Assembly: GCF_000143415.4 (NCBI RefSeq)
Contig: NW_003314338.1
Coordinates: 382,202 to 446,201, forward strand
Length of the DNA: 64,000 nt
Source: Selaginella moellendorffii
Lineage: Eukaryota; Streptophyta; Lycopodiopsida; Selaginellales; Selaginellaceae
Direction of reading: 5' to 3'
The notes under the pieces were generated by a model. The model did not search any database, was not told the DNA's origin, and saw only the letters and a list, made by a program, of their open reading frames with translations. The translations under genes were made by a program, and so were the position numbers. Shown here piece by piece: positions 32,937 through 44,695 of this stretch; positions within the stretch are counted from its first letter, which is position 1; every line of letters begins with the position of its first letter.

Positions 32937-33221
32937 CACGACAGCGCGCCAAGCTCCACCCCCATTTTCCAATCGCAAGAACTAATCTAGGTCGCGCTTC
33001 CGTATTGTCACGATCTTGACACGTAGGCCACCACGTGTACCAATCTCCTTTAAACAAACGTAAAAAAGCATTGACCTAAAAGGTAACGAGTGAAAAGTAA
33101 ATATATTAACTTAAACTAATTAAACTATTTCCAAGTAAATGAAACTGCTTGAAGTAAGTTTAACACTAATTAAACTTAATTAAACAAAATTAAACTAAAT
33201 AACCCAGAAGAAGGCTTTCTC

Positions 33222-34490
33222 TTATCGTGCCTCCACGACGAGATGATCCCACGGTAGCGTCTCGCGAACCAAGACGTCTCTCACTGTAACTGGCGGCTCC
33301 TCCGGTGGACGATCGTCACTGTACTCGAGCTTATCATATCCAGCCTCGGTGCAAGCCGCCGGAGTTTCTTCCTTGCTCAACTCGTGCCTCCGGCTCTCCG
33401 GTGGCAATGGCGAGGGCCTTCGTCTCGACGACGCTGGAGCTGGCGGCTCTGGAGCTCGGGGCTTGAGTGGAACTTCTCCGAATGGTTCCAGCTTCTGCCA
33501 GTTTAGAATGTTGTAGTTCTTGGCGCCGGAGGCTCGGCGGCCGAGGTACTGGCTTCGCAAGTTCGCCCTCCACCTGAGAAGCTCAAGTTCTTTAGAGAAA
33601 ACTCATGATCTTTGGAGGAAACTTGAGATCAAGGATCTTACTTCTGGCAGTCGTCCTCGTATCTTAGTTGCTCCCCTCCAAAGCTGTTGTGGTACTCGAG
33701 CGTGAAGATATCGTAGGCGGATCCACCTTTGTTGGCACGAACTCTTGCGTGAGGCTGCTCTTTGAAGAACTCGACGCGATCCTGGTCTTTCTGCCAGTCT
33801 TCTTCACACTTGTTGCGTACTTTCTGCCGCTGATACTCTCGCTCCGCCCCAAGTCTGTCCACGATTGCCTGCAATAAATGGTTCTGGATCAAATCGAGGT
33901 TTCTAAGTTGGAAGTCGAGGATGAGAAAGCTTACGGCTTCTTTGATTCTGTTCAAGCGCTGCTGCTCTTTCAAGTGGCCAGCGGCGTCGGTGTTGTGACG
34001 CTCCTCGTCTGAGGCATACGCGGCGCAGTCGCGTGGAGGCTGCGTCAAGCTGAGATTGGTGTAAGGCTTGTGGTGTCTCGTGAATCCAAAAACACGGCTC
34101 GCAAGCCTTCGTTTTTGCATGGCATCCTGTTCCAGCAAACAAGAAGAACGATTGAGAACATCAAAAAGAAAGCCAAGGCAAAAGCAAGAACAACGACACT
34201 GAGAAGGAAATTTTTTACGAAGTAGAAACAGCAAGGAAGAAGACGTCCAGATCTCTAACAAAACTTTCTAGATGAACAAGCGAAGGAAAAGAAGAGAAAA
34301 CCGGGTAAACACGACACACAAAGAAGAGTTGAGCTCACACTGAAGAAAGAACTAAAGATCTTCAAGGAAAACTTACGTGATCACTGCCATTGTAGCTCTC
34401 AAAGTGGCATTTCTGGGGGGCCTTTTGGACGAGATGCGAGTAGGCGAGCTTCCGGGGTCCCTTGGGAGGGATTGGCCCGAAAGAAGCCAT
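33222..34490 (-). CDS. Unrecognised basic, coiled protein
   Basis: Four exons (34377-34490, 33935-34126, 33642-33868, 33222-33573) keep phase and give 294 residues. The protein is hydrophilic with no signal peptide or membrane segment. Notable segments are MQKRRLASRVFGFTRHHKPYT, an arginine/glutamate-rich helix (AEREYQRQKVRNKCEEDWQKD), YDIFTLEYHNSFGGEQLRYEDD and GAKNYNILNW. A proline-rich region and a tail with ETLPWDHLVV follow. The NYNILN motif and aromatic-rich short helices remind me of microtubule-associated or axonemal proteins, and lycophytes do make flagellate sperm; this is a guess, not a call. Confidence 0.65.
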
Positions 34491-34748
34491 TGGAAAGGCT
34501 AGAACAAAGAGAAAATCACGGCATTGCCATCGTGGTTGAGCTAAACTATGATCGATCACAGTACGTACCCAGTAGTGTAGGTGAAGTGACATCGCAAGCA
34601 CTGCCATATCTTATCGCGCCTCCTCGCGCTCTACTTCCCCTAAAATCCCCTAAACTCTAGGGTAAGGTTCGAATCCCATGAAGCGCCAAGCACAATTGAG
34701 GATATTCTCTACTAGCTGAAATCCAACGGTCTGGATTGATGGCCAGCG

Positions 34749-36764
34749 ATGAGTGTGGAGGACTTGGCATCTCGTCTTAGGAACGAGAGGAATATCTCCG
34801 AGGTTAGGAAGGTCCATTCTTTGATCAGAAAAAACGAGAAGAACGGTAAAAATATCTACCTTGCGAATTTACTCTTACAAATGTATGGTAAATGCGGGAG
34901 CTTGGGAGATGCCAAGGAGGTCTTTAGAGAGATTGAGCATCCAAATTCTTACAGCTGGAATCTTTTCATCGCTGCTTACCTACATGCCAATGATTTAAAA
35001 GGAGCTAAATATTCCTTTGATAAGATGCCTGAAAGGGACGTGGTAACATGGACTACCTTGATCCAGGCATATTCCAAAGCTGGGCATCTGCAGCAGGCGA
35101 AGGTTCTCTATGAAAAGATGCCGGAGTGGAATCTGGTGTGCTGGACGGCCATGATCCAAGCGTACGGAAGCGCTGGTCACGTCAACGAGGCAAGAGAAAT
35201 GTTTGACTGTATGAAAGAGAGGGACACAGTGGCATGGAACGCGATTCTTTTGGCCTATTCTCAGAGCGGGGACGTGCCAACGGCCAAGATGCTCTTCGAT
35301 CGCATGCCCCGGTGGGACATTCCGGCATGGAATACCATGATCCAGATGTACGGGCGACACTCTTCCGGGGAATTGGCGACGAGATTGTTTGACCAGATGC
35401 CGTTGAGGAGCCTTCACACGTGGACGGTCGTGATACGTGCCTGTGTAGAGAGCGGGCTTACAAAAGAGGCGACGAGATTGTTTGATCGCGTTCCGGAATG
35501 GAATGTGGTGCTGGCAACGGTGGCGATGCAAATGTATTCCGGAATGAGCGACCTCGTTGGCGTAAGGAGAACGTTTATTGGATCGCTTGAGCGCGACATT
35601 GTTGCTTGGAACACATTAATCTCAGCTTTAGTTTTTAATGGGCATTGCCAGGAAGCTCTCGAATTCTTCACAAAGATGCCAGAATGGAGCATTGTTTCGT
35701 GGAATCTAAGATTGAATTGCTACGCGCAGGTCTACGGCGTGGATCAAGCCAAGGGGATATTTGACGCAATGCCCGCCCAGGATATTACGTCGTGGAATCT
35801 CATGGCAACGGCCTACGCACGCACGATGCAGCTGGATCGAGCGGTCGAGATCTTGAAGAAAATTCCGGCTCGGAATATGGCGTCGTGGAATCTAACGGTG
35901 GCGGCACACGCGGGGAAAGGACACTTCTATTCCGCGGTGGAATGTTTCTCTTCCATGCCGGAATGGGATCTGGTGTCTCTCAACACGATGATCGCAATCC
36001 ATGCGCAGAAGCTGGATCTCCAGAGCGCGAGAGATCTGTTTGATTGCATGCCCAAGCGGGATCTCGTGACATGGAACACGATGATCCACGCGAATGCGGT
36101 GGCAAATCGCATGGAAGACGCCCAATTCCTCTTCGATTTTATGCCGGAGCGCGACGCCTCGTCGTGGAACATCATGATCGGCGGCTACGCGGCGGTGTTC
36201 CAGATCGAGATCTGCCAGGCGCTGTTCAACGCCATGCCGGATCGAAGCCCTCTTTCCTGGAGCAAGATGATCGCCGCGCTCGCCCAAAATGGAGAGATTC
36301 CGTCGCGAGTGGAGAGGATGCTGGAGACGATGGAGACGCCCTGGGCATCCGGGCATTCCATCGAGATTATGGCTATCCATGGGGTTCTTCCCCATGGCGC
36401 CGCGATGCTCAGCGTCTTGAAATCCTGTGCCCACTCGGGATCCCTCCCCGGCGCCTGGAAGAGATTCCTATCCATGGCTGCGGATCGCGATATCCCGCCG
36501 TCAAGGGAGCACTACTGCGCGATGATCCACATTCTAGCATCGGCCGGGCAGCTCGACGAGGCCCATCGATTGATCAACTCCATGCCCTATTCCTCCGACT
36601 ATGAATCACTCGCCGCGATGCTTGGCGCCTGTAAGCTACATCGGGATGTGGGCCGCGGCATGGAGATCGCGGACCAGATCCTCGATTCCGGGGAGATCTC
36701 GATGAAAAGCAGCGGCGCTTGCTTGACGATGGTAAACAATCTGCTTCTCTCCCAAGAACCCTAA
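34749..36764 (+). CDS. Pentatricopeptide repeat (PPR) protein
   Basis: An intronless frame of 671 residues built almost wholly of 31-35-residue helical hairpin repeats with the recurring cores FDxMPERD, VxWNTMIxAY and similar, about 17 in number. Such tandem short motifs are of the PLS class, whose members bind organellar RNA, one base per repeat, and often guide C-to-U editing. The C-terminus has a short E-like region (YCAMIHILASAGQLDEAHRLI) but no DYW deaminase domain, so editing would need a partner. The N-terminus (MSVEDLASRLRNERN) is not an obvious targeting peptide, so the true start or import route is uncertain. The family is greatly expanded in Selaginella. Confidence 0.9.
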   Translation: MSVEDLASRLRNERNISEVRKVHSLIRKNEKNGKNIYLANLLLQMYGKCGSLGDAKEVFREIEHPNSYSWNLFIAAYLHANDLKGAKYSFDKMPERDVVTWTTLIQAYSKAGHLQQAKVLYEKMPEWNLVCWTAMIQAYGSAGHVNEAREMFDCMKERDTVAWNAILLAYSQSGDVPTAKMLFDRMPRWDIPAWNTMIQMYGRHSSGELATRLFDQMPLRSLHTWTVVIRACVESGLTKEATRLFDRVPEWNVVLATVAMQMYSGMSDLVGVRRTFIGSLERDIVAWNTLISALVFNGHCQEALEFFTKMPEWSIVSWNLRLNCYAQVYGVDQAKGIFDAMPAQDITSWNLMATAYARTMQLDRAVEILKKIPARNMASWNLTVAAHAGKGHFYSAVECFSSMPEWDLVSLNTMIAIHAQKLDLQSARDLFDCMPKRDLVTWNTMIHANAVANRMEDAQFLFDFMPERDASSWNIMIGGYAAVFQIEICQALFNAMPDRSPLSWSKMIAALAQNGEIPSRVERMLETMETPWASGHSIEIMAIHGVLPHGAAMLSVLKSCAHSGSLPGAWKRFLSMAADRDIPPSREHYCAMIHILASAGQLDEAHRLINSMPYSSDYESLAAMLGACKLHRDVGRGMEIADQILDSGEISMKSSGACLTMVNNLLLSQEP

Positions 36765-38970
36765 AATCGTTTGGCACCAAATTTCAAACTCTCTTCCATG
36801 TGCCACGTGGAAGTACCATGCCGCAGACTCTTGATCACCAAAGAATCACAGGCGATACAAAAACTGGGAAAGGAATCGTTAGTAAGAAAGAGAGCCATAA
36901 CTTAAAGGAGTTGTCCAACTTTCTGAGATGTAGTCATGGCATTAGGGGTGTCATATTTCCCTAACCACGTCTTAGTGAGTAATCGTGTTGGGAGGTGGTT
37001 AATTGTTTGGGGCAACATGCAAAGTATTGACATTCAACTTTTTGCAATGGAAACTCTGAAATCCAAAAGGTAAATTCTAAGGTTTAATGAAGAGTGGCAA
37101 AGCTGGACAGCCCTGTTTCCAGGAAATCTTGCCAGTTCAACTATAAGTTCTTTTGCTGTTTCTTTAGGCTACTCTTTCTTCGTGCATTTACTGAGGAACG
37201 AATGCTCAAAGAGTAAGTCTAGAATTCTTCTGTTATTGTGGCTTATAACACTGACTAAGCTGCTATACCTCGATAGTACAGGGTTTTGCGACAGGGAAGG
37301 TGCTATACTTCAAAGTGTTGAGAAGATGAAGGGTGAGAAGATGAGCTCAGTGCAGTGGATGGATTCACAGATGGATTTGTCTAGTATTGCAGAGGCCCTG
37401 CACAAGAAACGACTTGAAATGATCAACAGCAGAGCTGTAGATGATATTAGTGACTCACTGGATGCCAAAAACTGAGAGGTTACTCCAACAAGAGTTTGAA
37501 AACTTGAAGCATGTACTGCCAGAAGAGGGGAAGGTGCAGGTGCTTTTGTTTTTGACAAAGATCATGGTCTCTTACTGAGTGGGGAAAGCACCTTCAGTAT
37601 GGCATAATCACCATATGCGGCAAGTGGTGGTGTTCTTCACACAAAAGAAATACTTTGCAGTTGTTATGGATACAATGGAGATGGGAAGTATCAGTAATCT
37701 ATAAGCTTGACAAGGACCAGTCAAGGAAAGCTAATATCCTGGATTTGTGGCTTTTACTTAGCCTATTAATCAAGTGGTGAATATTTACCTTATATGAGGA
37801 TGAACCCAACGTACTGCAAGAACTCTATTCCTATCATACCATGATGTGACATTTCTTCAAGTTTACAGATGATCCATGATAGAAGTCCCAAAAGCTGCCT
37901 GATGTGTTGACTGGCATTGACACCTGGTCAACACATTTATTTAAATATTGACCAGTCAACACAGCATGTTTAAATTTGTTGAAGGAATTTGATAGTATTT
38001 GCTGAGGAAATACATGCTAAGTGGAATACAATACTAAGATTTAATTGACTCTAATTTAATAGTTTAACTTAATTTGGACCATTAAACTAGTTTATAAGCA
38101 TTTCTTTTGTATTTTTCCTTACTTTCTTAAAATTAAATATTATAAAATATTCCTTAGGGCATTCAAAGCATGGTGCCCCTCTTCAATTTCTCCTTGTCAT
38201 ATAACAGTAAGACTAGGCCTCACAATGATGCCAAGATCAAGAAGTGTGGGCTGCTGCCAAATGAATCAGTTAAGCTTTCAAGTTGTTAGTGTTGTAAACT
38301 CCCAATGCTATATGAGTTTGGACTCACAATGAAATTGATAAAGAGTTTGGACTGAGCTAGGATTGGATATATTTAGGGCTTTATCTGGGGTTGGCCTGAT
38401 ATATCTAAAGCCTAATGTCTTTAAATCTTAACTCGATCTAAAATTTTCATAGTTTCATTCAGAATCCTTTAGCTTATGATATCTTTAAAAGTTTATTTTT
38501 TACATGAAATTGTATATATAAACTATATTAATATATAGTTTATATAAGCCATAAAAATTATTATGCTAATTTTAATATAGTTTTTTATTTGTTACAATAG
38601 TTATGATACAAGTATATAGTTTATGATATAGTTTTTAAGAAATAAAATAATAACATATTTGACACCCTTTGTCACGTGTCTATTATATAAAAATTTTATG
38701 TTGATAAAAAAAGGAATTTATTTTTAATTAATAATATAATTAGAAATTTAACACTTAAATAAAATTAAGTAGAAAGAACTACTAAAATATATTGGCTCAA
38801 CATAGTTAGATGTTAAGAATTTAAAATCTTGTAACTGAAAATCTTTGAACTTTAATAGAGATATCTGAACAATTCTTTAAGATATATATTTAACCCATAT
38901 GGAAATAGACTAAACCCATTATTTTCTAGATACCCTTTCTAAAGGGCATATGCAGCAACCAAAGAACCCC
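36765..38970. other. Intergenic, partly AT-rich sequence
   Basis: No gene that I can support. A 97-codon frame at 37182-37475 has no recognisable domain and continues in other frames as broken coding-like sequence to about 37740. From 38000 onward the DNA is AT-rich with no pattern noted. Confidence 0.45.
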
Positions 38971-38974
38971 AAGA

Positions 38975-39640
38975 TTAAGAATCTATACAAGGCATTCTAG
39001 AAAAGATATCTAGAGCTTGTGATAACAAACCGTTGCTACCAAAACTAACAAGCATTATATTGCAGGAGATTAGATTTATCGAAGGCATCAAAGCAAACAT
39101 CACTACTGCCTGCTCCATATGCCCATTCTGGGCATGTCCGGCTATCAAAAAAGTCCACATCAGATCGTTTCTATCGGGGGACTGATCGAACAAAGCTTGG
39201 GCAGCCGACTTGTGAGTGGCCATTTATCACAGTGTTCCACAACATGGCACTCTTCTCGGGGATCAAATGGAACGCTCACATTGCGTGGTCGGGGCAAATC
39301 CGGAGACGATAGTAGTGAAGGAGAAGATGCTCCAGCACGGCATTCTCTTGAAACTCTCCCGTGAATCGCCCATGAGCTCTTGCTGGGAGGAATCCCATCA
39401 AATTCCACAAGACAATGTGTGGAGTCCTTGTGTGGCATCCCCCAGAAGAAGAAGGCCGTGCAGGCCTTGAATTGCGCTGCCTTAGAGGATGTTGGAGGAG
39501 AAGACATTGGGGTCTGGATTTGCAGCGTAGGCGGCCTTGGCATCTCCCAAGCTCCCACATTTGCCATACATGTAAGTGATCATGTTGGTGAGGTATCGAT
39601 TCTCGCTGGATGTCATCCACGTGGACAGTTAGATGGATTC
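38975..39640 (-). pseudogene. PPR protein pseudogene
   Basis: On the - strand, pieces in different frames spell PPR repeats in order: MYGKCGSLGDAKAAY (near 39570), NPDPNVFSSNILL, LWNLMGFLPARA, then SAAQALFDQSPDRNDLMW and TFLIAGHAQNGHMEQAV, SCNIMLVSFGSNG and ALDIFSRMP. At least two frameshifts separate them. The N-terminal end abuts a SINE-like sequence that begins around 39590. Confidence 0.75.
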
Positions 39641-39775
39641 CAAATCTTCCTTTCCATTCCAAATCCAATGAGAGGTGCTGAAACTATATCTTATTATCTC
39701 TCAACGTTGGTTATAGCATGCATGGTATATTGTTCTACTGTAGGGTTGCTAGGTTCAATTCCCAATTCGGCTCAT
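39590..39775 (+). repeat. tRNA-derived SINE-like copy 1
   Basis: Matches 41400-41615 over most of its length (ATTCCAAATCCAATGAGAGGTGCTGAA, then GGTTATAGCATGC and AGGGTTGCT). The end carries polymerase III-type internal promoter elements: an A-box-like GTTATAGCATGC and a B-box-like GGTTCAATTCCC. A tRNA cloverleaf does not close, so it is a degenerate tRNA-related element, not a tRNA gene. Confidence 0.55.
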
Positions 39776-40443
39776 CCTGGAAAATATTATTATTTTATTA
39801 TTGGCTGGAGAAAGAGCGCAAAATGTCTTGGTGAGCTAGAGAGAGGAGCTTATTGAGAGCTGGGTGTAACATTACACGGTAGGAATCTAAAAGTGTAACT
39901 TGCAGTGTACATGTTTAAAAAATTATAGTGAGCTATATCTATATGCAGCCAGAAGAAAAAAGGAAATGTCCCTTGTAGATTGATCAAACAGATCATTAAA
40001 AAGTATTAACTTAGGTGCATTTCCACTGTAGTCATGCAATCAAATTTTGTGGAAGGGAAGATATATATTTGATTTGCTCCAGCACACAAACAGCACAAAC
40101 ATGCCATTGAGCTTACCAATTCGATCATATAGGGCTCTATACCGAATTCTCATCAGTTGTCACTTCAACATAATCGAGCAATCACACACCATGTTGTGCC
40201 ATTGAATTCTCAATGACCTTGCCAGCATATGCAAGCCTTATTTGAACAAGAAAGACGCTAGACAACAAGCTAGAAATAGTGAATGACAATGAACTTTTAA
40301 ACGCAGTTTATACTAGTGGTAACTACAAACAAATAAAACGTTAAGTGCGATACATCACAGCCGTTGGATTAAAGGATATCTTAGAATATACCATCCAAAC
40401 CGTTAGATTTTAGTGCGGCTAGGGTTTCGCGTGGCTATGGGGG

Positions 40444-41400
40444 CGAGGTGAGAGAGACTCGGGTATTCGTCTTCCTCTGTGCAGCGGAAAGCTGCCATCT
40501 CTCGAATCCCTCGGAGCTCTCCATCCGGTTGCACCCAGACGAAGGCAACGTTTTCCATCCCCTCTCTCTCAACTACACAAGGGGCCTGTCGTGCCGGACT
40601 TGGGACGAGCTGGTCCAGGAGCTCAGCTGCATCTATTCTGACGCAATTGCTTCGCTCCCTGACGCATCCCTTCCCGATGCCAAGACGCGGCAAAATGCGG
40701 CCATCATCCAAGGCATCCAGCCGCCCAAGGACGAAAGGGAGCCGGCTTGGATGTCGAAGCTGTCCGAGATTTGCAGAGGTAGGATCGATGTGGACTTGCT
40801 TTTGTGCCACAAATTCATGCTCGCCTTTCGCTACCATCTGGACGTGAACGATCCAAACGTCGTCTCCATCGACAAGGAGCAAGATTGCCAGGACCTGATC
40901 ACGCAAGAAGAAGAAGAGCTCTACATTGATCGTCACCTCCCTCGAGCTCAAGCTGACGAGATTGTGTGCGAGATCTGTCAAGTTTTGCCACAGTCGTACC
41001 GGTGGCTGGGTCTGGAGGAGATGGACAGCAAAGAGGAGGTTTTCCGCACGATCAACTGGGACGTGGAGGTGGGGAGCAAAAGCTCGGCCGTTCTTGCGCA
41101 AGCGACGCTGTTCTTGGGATCGAAGTCGTCAGTGGGCTGAGCCGGCAGGGATTGAACAGATGCGAGATGGAATTCTTCCTGTGGGCGAGCTCGTCCAAGC
41201 TCCCGTTTTTGCAGCTGGTGACTGATTTCAAGAGTGCCGCTGTCTTTTACTATCGGTTTCCGCGGACAGGATCCATCGCCACCTTGAGGAAGCTCGTGAA
41301 GTTGATCGCGTCGAGATTACCCCCGGACTGCAATTGTCCAGAATCTGAAATGGCTTGGTCGATTCTGGGCTGGAAACGCTTCGGAAGGGATCATGTTGGA
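40444..41400 (+). pseudogene. Unnamed lycophyte family, frameshifted copy
   Basis: Similar to the intact gene at 42.3 kb along its whole length: shared LSCxTWxELV, DAKTRQxAA, DRHLPRxQxDE, LDVEVxxKSSAVLA, CEMEFFLWASSSKLPF and ILGWKRF. A small deletion after KSSAVLA shifts the frame (the second half is read in another frame to about 41400), and the 5' end has further small indels. The 3' end merges into a SINE-like sequence. Confidence 0.7.
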
Positions 41401-41615
41401 GAGGTATCGATTCGGCCGCTCTCCAGGATTCGCGTGTGGATCCTCCAAATCTCTCCTGGATGTCGTCCATGTGGATTCTTTACATTCCAAATCCAATGAG
41501 AGGTGCTGAATCTATATTTTGTTATCTCCCAGTGTTTATGGCTTTGTGGTTATAGCATGCACGCTGTAATGTTCTATTGTGTAGGGTTGCTGGGTTCGAT
41601 TCCCATCCGCCTCAA
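41400..41615 (+). repeat. tRNA-derived SINE-like copy 2
   Basis: Second copy of the element at 39590. A-box-like TGGCTTTGTGGTTATAGCATGC (about 41536-41560) and B-box GGGTTCGATTCCC (about 41591-41604) are better preserved here. It starts within or directly after the pseudogene's last codons. Confidence 0.6.
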
Positions 41616-42146
41616 CTTTCAATTAAGAATAATACGGTGTTAGGGTCGCCCCCTAAACATGAATACTATTTTATTATTTTATTATTAGATTAACTGTGTT
41701 GAGTTTCTGGGTGTTAAGTACCATTTTATTATTTTCCTTTTTCTAACACTATACAATTTACTAGTGAGAGTGGCTCTCCTCAAAATCTCACCTAAGATTA
41801 ACTGTGTTGAGTTTCTGGGTGTTAAGTTGGTACTAGATCATAGTAAAGAAGCAAAACCAAACTTGTAATCGATGAAATCCATTGTGTTGGAAGTGGCATT
41901 GATACTTCTCTTAGTGAATTTGGGGAAGGCACACTTACTATAAAGGGGCAAAGAGTAAACAATTGGTTTGCATACTCAGTCATCCTATCCATGCATTGCA
42001 ATGCATGGTGAATTATTGGTGGATCCCGATTCTTGACAGGAAAGGACACAAAGAATTAAAATAGATTTCGAGTGAAAGCTTTTAAAAAGCAAGCAAACCA
42101 TACACAACCTAACAATATGTTGTCAAGTCCAAAATGAAAGTCAAAA

Positions 42147-42230
42147 AGAAAAGCTCGTGAGGTTGATTACCCCCGGACTGCAATTGTCAGATGGCTTGGT
42201 CGATTCTGGGCTGGAAACGCTTCGCAAACG
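42147..42230 (+). repeat. Fragment of the unnamed family's 3' end
   Basis: About 80 bases repeat 41287-41385 (AAGCTCGTGAGGTTGAT, ACCCCCGGACTGCAATTGTC, TTCTGGGCTGGAAACGC) with a small deletion. It sits directly before the intact paralog and marks an additional, mostly lost tandem copy. Confidence 0.75.
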
Positions 42231-42296
42231 AGGAAGGGTGTTTCCTTTCGTCACCCACATATCATTCTGTGCCGCGAAAGCCCTAGGGTTTTGATC

Positions 42297-43421
42297 ATGG
42301 CGTCCTTGGATCTGCGCTGGTTCCGGCTGCACTGCAGGACAGTCTTTGGTATGCGTCTTCCTCTCTACAATGGGAAGCTCGACCTGCTTGCAATCTCTCG
42401 CTGCTTCGAGTTGAATCCGGCAAAGCTCTCCTTCCGAGTCATGGTGCGGCAATACGAAGCAGACAACGAAGATGATGACGAGTATGATGTGAGTTTCCAT
42501 CCGCTTCCGCTCGACCACACAACAGGCCTGTCATGCTTGACTTGGGAGGAGATGGTCGCGGATGTCCTCGCTGTGTATCCCATCTCGTCCGTTGCCGACG
42601 CCAAGACGCGGCAGCATGCCGCTGTAATCCACGGGCCCCCTCTGCAAAGCTCTCCAGCTTGGCTGTCGAGATTGTCGCGGATATGCAGGGCTCTTGTCCC
42701 GGTGGAGTCAGTTTTGTGCCACCAGTTCATGTTCATGCTTCACAAAGAGCTTGGCGTCACTGGCTTCGTGCATAAGGTTTCCAGGGACAAGAAATTGAGT
42801 GAGCTCACCCGACACGAGCCTGAGCCCGAGGAGGAGGACTTTTACGTCGATCGCCACCTCCCTCGCGAGCAAAGTGACGAGCTCTTGCGTGATATTTCCA
42901 ATCTAAAGGTGCCACACGCGTACCGATGGCTGCAGCCGCAGGAGATCGACAGGGGCATGAGAACTTTGCGAGTGCAGAGCGTGAACTTGGACGTGGAGGT
43001 GAGGACCAAAAGCTCGGCTGTTCTTGCGTGTGGGAAGTCTGGCGACGCTGTTCTGGGCATTGACGTCGTGAGCCATTTCAGCCAGTTGAGCTTGAGGAGG
43101 TGCGAGGTGGAGTTTTACTCGTGGGCGAGCGTGTCCAGGCTTCCTTTTGTGCAGTTCATCACTGACTTCAGAAATGGGGCCGTGCTTTTCTACTGCATTT
43201 TCACGCAGACGAGAGCAATGTGCCGTGAGACGATGTCGACCGGCACCATGATGAAGCTGCTGCAGCTCGTCATGGCAACGTTGCCCAATCCGGAGTTGGA
43301 GCTGGAGTGGTGGCCGCTGGCCTGGAAGCGTTTCTCCCAAACAGGTGAGGTCTTTCAACTTTGCATTCTTTGGTAGTACTAATGTTTCTTGAAATTAACA
43401 GATGGAACAAAGGAACAATGA
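42297..43421 (+). CDS. Unnamed family, intact copy
   Basis: Two exons (42297-43344, 43402-43421) with a 57-base intron give 355 residues. The protein is soluble-looking and mixed alpha/beta. Features are an N-terminal WFRLHCRTVFGMRLPLY segment, an acidic stretch EADNEDDDEYD, the conserved core DRHLPREQSDELLRDI, and LDVEVRTKSSAVLACGKSG followed by DAVLGIDVVSHFSQLSLRRC. Later come PFVQFITDF and the C-terminal WWPLAWKRFSQT. I do not recognise any domain. A broken paralog lies 1 kb upstream, so the family is expanding locally. A TAGGGTTTT telo-like motif lies just before the ATG. The very short last exon is inferred only from the in-phase GT-AG intron. Confidence 0.6.
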
Positions 43422-43712
43422 GCACTCCAGCCTGCAATCTATCATCCAAGGTGCAGGAAACAACCCAAAGTTTTATAATATTGTGGTTACTTTGTTTGTT
43501 TTTTTCATTTTTGGTTTGCTTAAGCAAATTTGTAAGGGAAGTGAATATATCTAGAATATATTTGCAATTGTCTATTAGTAGTTTCATCACTATTGACAAG
43601 CTTCTGTCACCCTCTTTGATTCCATCTTTGCAATTGGTATTCATTTAATATCTATCTTCTCTCTATATATGCTGACTATAAACAAGGAGAGATTTGATAT
43701 CTTGCCATTATA

Positions 43713-44242
43713 NNNNNNNNNNNNNNNNNNNNNNNNNNNNNNNNNNNNNNNNNNNNNNNNNNNNNNNNNNNNNNNNNNNNNNNNNNNNNNNNNNNNNNNN
43801 NNNNNNNNNNNNNNNNNNNNNNNNNNNNNNNNNNNNNNNNNNNNNNNNNNNNNNNNNNNNNNNNNNNNNNNNNNNNNNNNNNNNNNNNNNNNNNNNNNNN
43901 NNNNNNNNNNNNNNNNNNNNNNNNNNNNNNNNNNNNNNNNNNNNNNNNNNNNNNNNNNNNNNNNNNNNNNNNNNNNNNNNNNNNNNNNNNNNNNNNNNNN
44001 NNNNNNNNNNNNNNNNNNNNNNNNNNNNNNNNNNNNNNNNNNNNNNNNNNNNNNNNNNNNNNNNNNNNNNNNNNNNNNNNNNNNNNNNNNNNNNNNNNNN
44101 NNNNNNNNNNNNNNNNNNNNNNNNNNNNNNNNNNNNNNNNNNNNNNNNNNNNNNNNNNNNNNNNNNNNNNNNNNNNNNNNNNNNNNNNNNNNNNNNNNNN
44201 NNNNNNNNNNNNNNNNNNNNNNNNNNNNNNNNNNNNNNNNNN
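43713..44242. other. Assembly gap
   Basis: 530 undetermined bases. Frames that appear to cross it are artefacts. It is directly followed by a long (TA)n array, the likely reason for the failure to assemble. Confidence 1.
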
Positions 44243-44258
44243 CCCTATATCTTTACCA

Positions 44259-44695
<437 letters not shown>

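Noticed and set aside
34995-36475. Several frames antisense to the PPR gene
   Set aside because: The repeated PPR motifs leave complementary open frames; no domain in them.
37182-37475. 97-codon frame
   Set aside because: No start context, no domain, and the similarity to coding sequence continues in other frames; not enough to call a gene.
41536-41610. tRNA gene
   Set aside because: A and B boxes are present but the acceptor stem and anticodon arm do not pair; better explained as a SINE.
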